DNA of 5,300 nt, from contig JAQGHH010000063.1 of assembly GCA_028288945.1 (NCBI GenBank), positions 1-5,300 of the forward strand. The letters are read 5' to 3'. The notes under the pieces are model-generated. The model worked only from the letters and a program-made list of their open reading frames with translations. It was not told where the DNA came from and ran no database searches. The translations under genes were made by a program, and so were the position numbers. Within the stretch, counting starts at the first letter, position 1. Every line of letters starts with the position of its first letter. Source of the DNA: Phycisphaerales bacterium (GTDB lineage: Bacteria > Planctomycetota > Phycisphaerae > Tepidisphaerales > Tepidisphaeraceae). Positions 4,956-5,300 of the stretch are shown here, in pieces.

Positions 4956-5007
4956 AACGAGAGTGAAGTGCGCGGGGCGGCAAGAGGGTTCAAAGAAACG
5001 CAAGCGA

Positions 5008-5036
5008 ATTCTGCCGGGGGCGTCATTGGCGCGCAA
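5008..5036 (-). promoter_or_regulatory. Candidate promoter of the lipoprotein gene
   Basis: Read on the minus strand, TTGCGC (5036-5031) and CAGAAT (5013-5008) are 17 bases apart. The -10 matches the consensus at 4 of 6 positions and the -35 at 3 of 6. A transcript would start near 5001, giving a leader of about 94 bases that contains the hairpin at 4935-4955. Confidence 0.3.
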
Positions 5037-5051
5037 TCCGACGGCAGCCGC

Positions 5052-5189
5052 GGCAATAATTGGACCTGTCCCGGTTTTTCCTTCCAGTCGGATGAGGGGC
5101 GGAACGCAGGTCCGCACAGCGCATGTCGTAGAACACGCGTCCGCTTAAGCGGGCTCTACGGCAAGGGTGGCAATAATTGGACCCGTCCC
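5052..5189. repeat. Pair of 21-bp direct repeats bracketing a REP-like palindrome
   Basis: The 21-bp segments 5052-5072 and 5169-5189 agree at 20 of 21 bases. Both contain GGCAATAATTGGACC followed by GTCCC after one variable base (T or C). They are in the same orientation, 117 bases apart. On the minus strand they read GGGACRGGTCC and then AATTATTGCC, and GGAC/GTCC gives a small internal inverted repeat. I recall similar dispersed sequences near IS200-like REP-associated transposases in planctomycete and delta-proteobacterial genomes. No transposase is present in the window, so these would be non-autonomous copies. Confidence 0.75.
5127..5160. repeat. GTAG/CTAC-flanked palindrome between the direct repeats
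   Basis: An outer inverted repeat CGTAGA (5127-5132) and TCTACG (5155-5160) encloses the perfect 12-base palindrome CCGCTTAAGCGG (5141-5152). The left flank between the stems has eight bases and the right flank two, so the structure is asymmetric. A GTAG tetranucleotide at the foot of a hairpin is the hallmark of REP elements recognised by REP-associated tyrosine transposases in enterobacteria; applying this here is an inference. Confidence 0.6.
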
Positions 5190-5300
5190 AATCCCGTTCG
5201 GCACGGCGTTTGATTGCATCTCTTTTGCAGTAGCACAATCTTGCGCTTGCGCGACGGCCTCGATCCTGTCATGATGTTCGCGTGGCGTCCACCTCCGACG
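5190..5300. other. Right-edge stretch without a supported gene
   Basis: No gene is supported here. On the plus strand, TTGATT (5210-5215) and CACAAT (5234-5239) are 18 bases apart and each matches the sigma70 consensus at 4 of 6 positions. An ATG ATG pair follows at 5271. Only ten codons of any rightward gene would be visible and there is no ribosome site, so a divergent gene is only a possibility. Confidence 0.3.

Noticed and set aside
4908..5117. 70-residue N-terminal extension of the lipoprotein
   Set aside because: The internal ATG at 4907 has AAGGAG at ideal spacing and starts a complete signal peptide. The extension would place that signal in mid-protein and translate through the leader hairpin.
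3777..5213. 478-codon plus-strand open frame across the lipoprotein gene
   Set aside because: It runs antisense to the lipoprotein gene and through repeats and a gene-free stretch. It has no recognisable protein features, while the minus-strand gene has a ribosome site and lipobox.
5023..5238. 71-codon minus-strand frame at the right end
   Set aside because: It is built from the two 21-bp repeats (SNYC appears twice) and the palindrome between them, so it is a by-product of the repeat element, not a gene.
5271..5300. Start of a plus-strand gene at the right edge (ATG ATG)
   Set aside because: Only ten codons are visible, there is no ribosome site, and the upstream promoter match is weak.

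Overview
The window is GC-rich and every gene that can be supported lies on the minus strand, so the transcription order runs from high to low coordinates. The gene set fits a Planctomycetota-like bacterium, perhaps of the Phycisphaerae type: a DUF1854 protein next to an ABC exporter, a lipoprotein of a kind I associate with that group, sparse promoters, and families of short tandem repeats at gene ends. This assignment is an inference from gene style and repeats. No rRNA, tRNA or phylogenetic marker is present to confirm it.

Right end (about 4908-5300): no supported gene. It holds two near-identical 21-bp direct repeats around AATAATTGGACC, bracketing a GTAG/CTAC-flanked palindrome that resembles a REP-type element. 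A candidate promoter and a leader hairpin then precede a 261-residue outer-membrane-type lipoprotein gene (4122-4907). After its stop come a predicted G-quadruplex tract on the transcribed-RNA strand and a 317-base gene-free stretch with a 17-bp tandem duplication.

Centre (853-3804): a compact operon. It starts with a 786-residue ABC exporter subunit, made of an N-terminal soluble domain, a CxxC/CxxC zinc ribbon, a six-helix membrane domain and an ATPase. Its stop codon overlaps (ATGA) the start of a 40-codon reading frame that looks like the C-terminal end of a MOSC domain. Four bases later the DUF1854 gene begins. In beta-proteobacteria, ABC exporter and DUF1854 pairs of this type are annotated as associated with cyanophycin metabolism. 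No cyanophycin synthetase or cyanophycinase is in view, so the substrate is unproven. The MOSC-like piece is most simply a deletion remnant caught inside the operon, and the heptamer-encoded tail of the ABC protein lies next to it.

Left end (1-852): an inverted composite repeat with a T-tract after the DUF1854 stop looks like a terminator. A good sigma70-like promoter follows, driving an unrecognised 134-residue gene (262-666) with a GTG start. Directly after that gene's stop lies a second inverted array, built from 8-bp GTTYAAGN units. A further minus-strand gene probably begins at 59 and runs off the window. Three successive minus-strand genes thus end in, or directly before, three unrelated short tandem repeats (7-mer, about 13-mer, 8-mer), which is the most unusual structural theme here.
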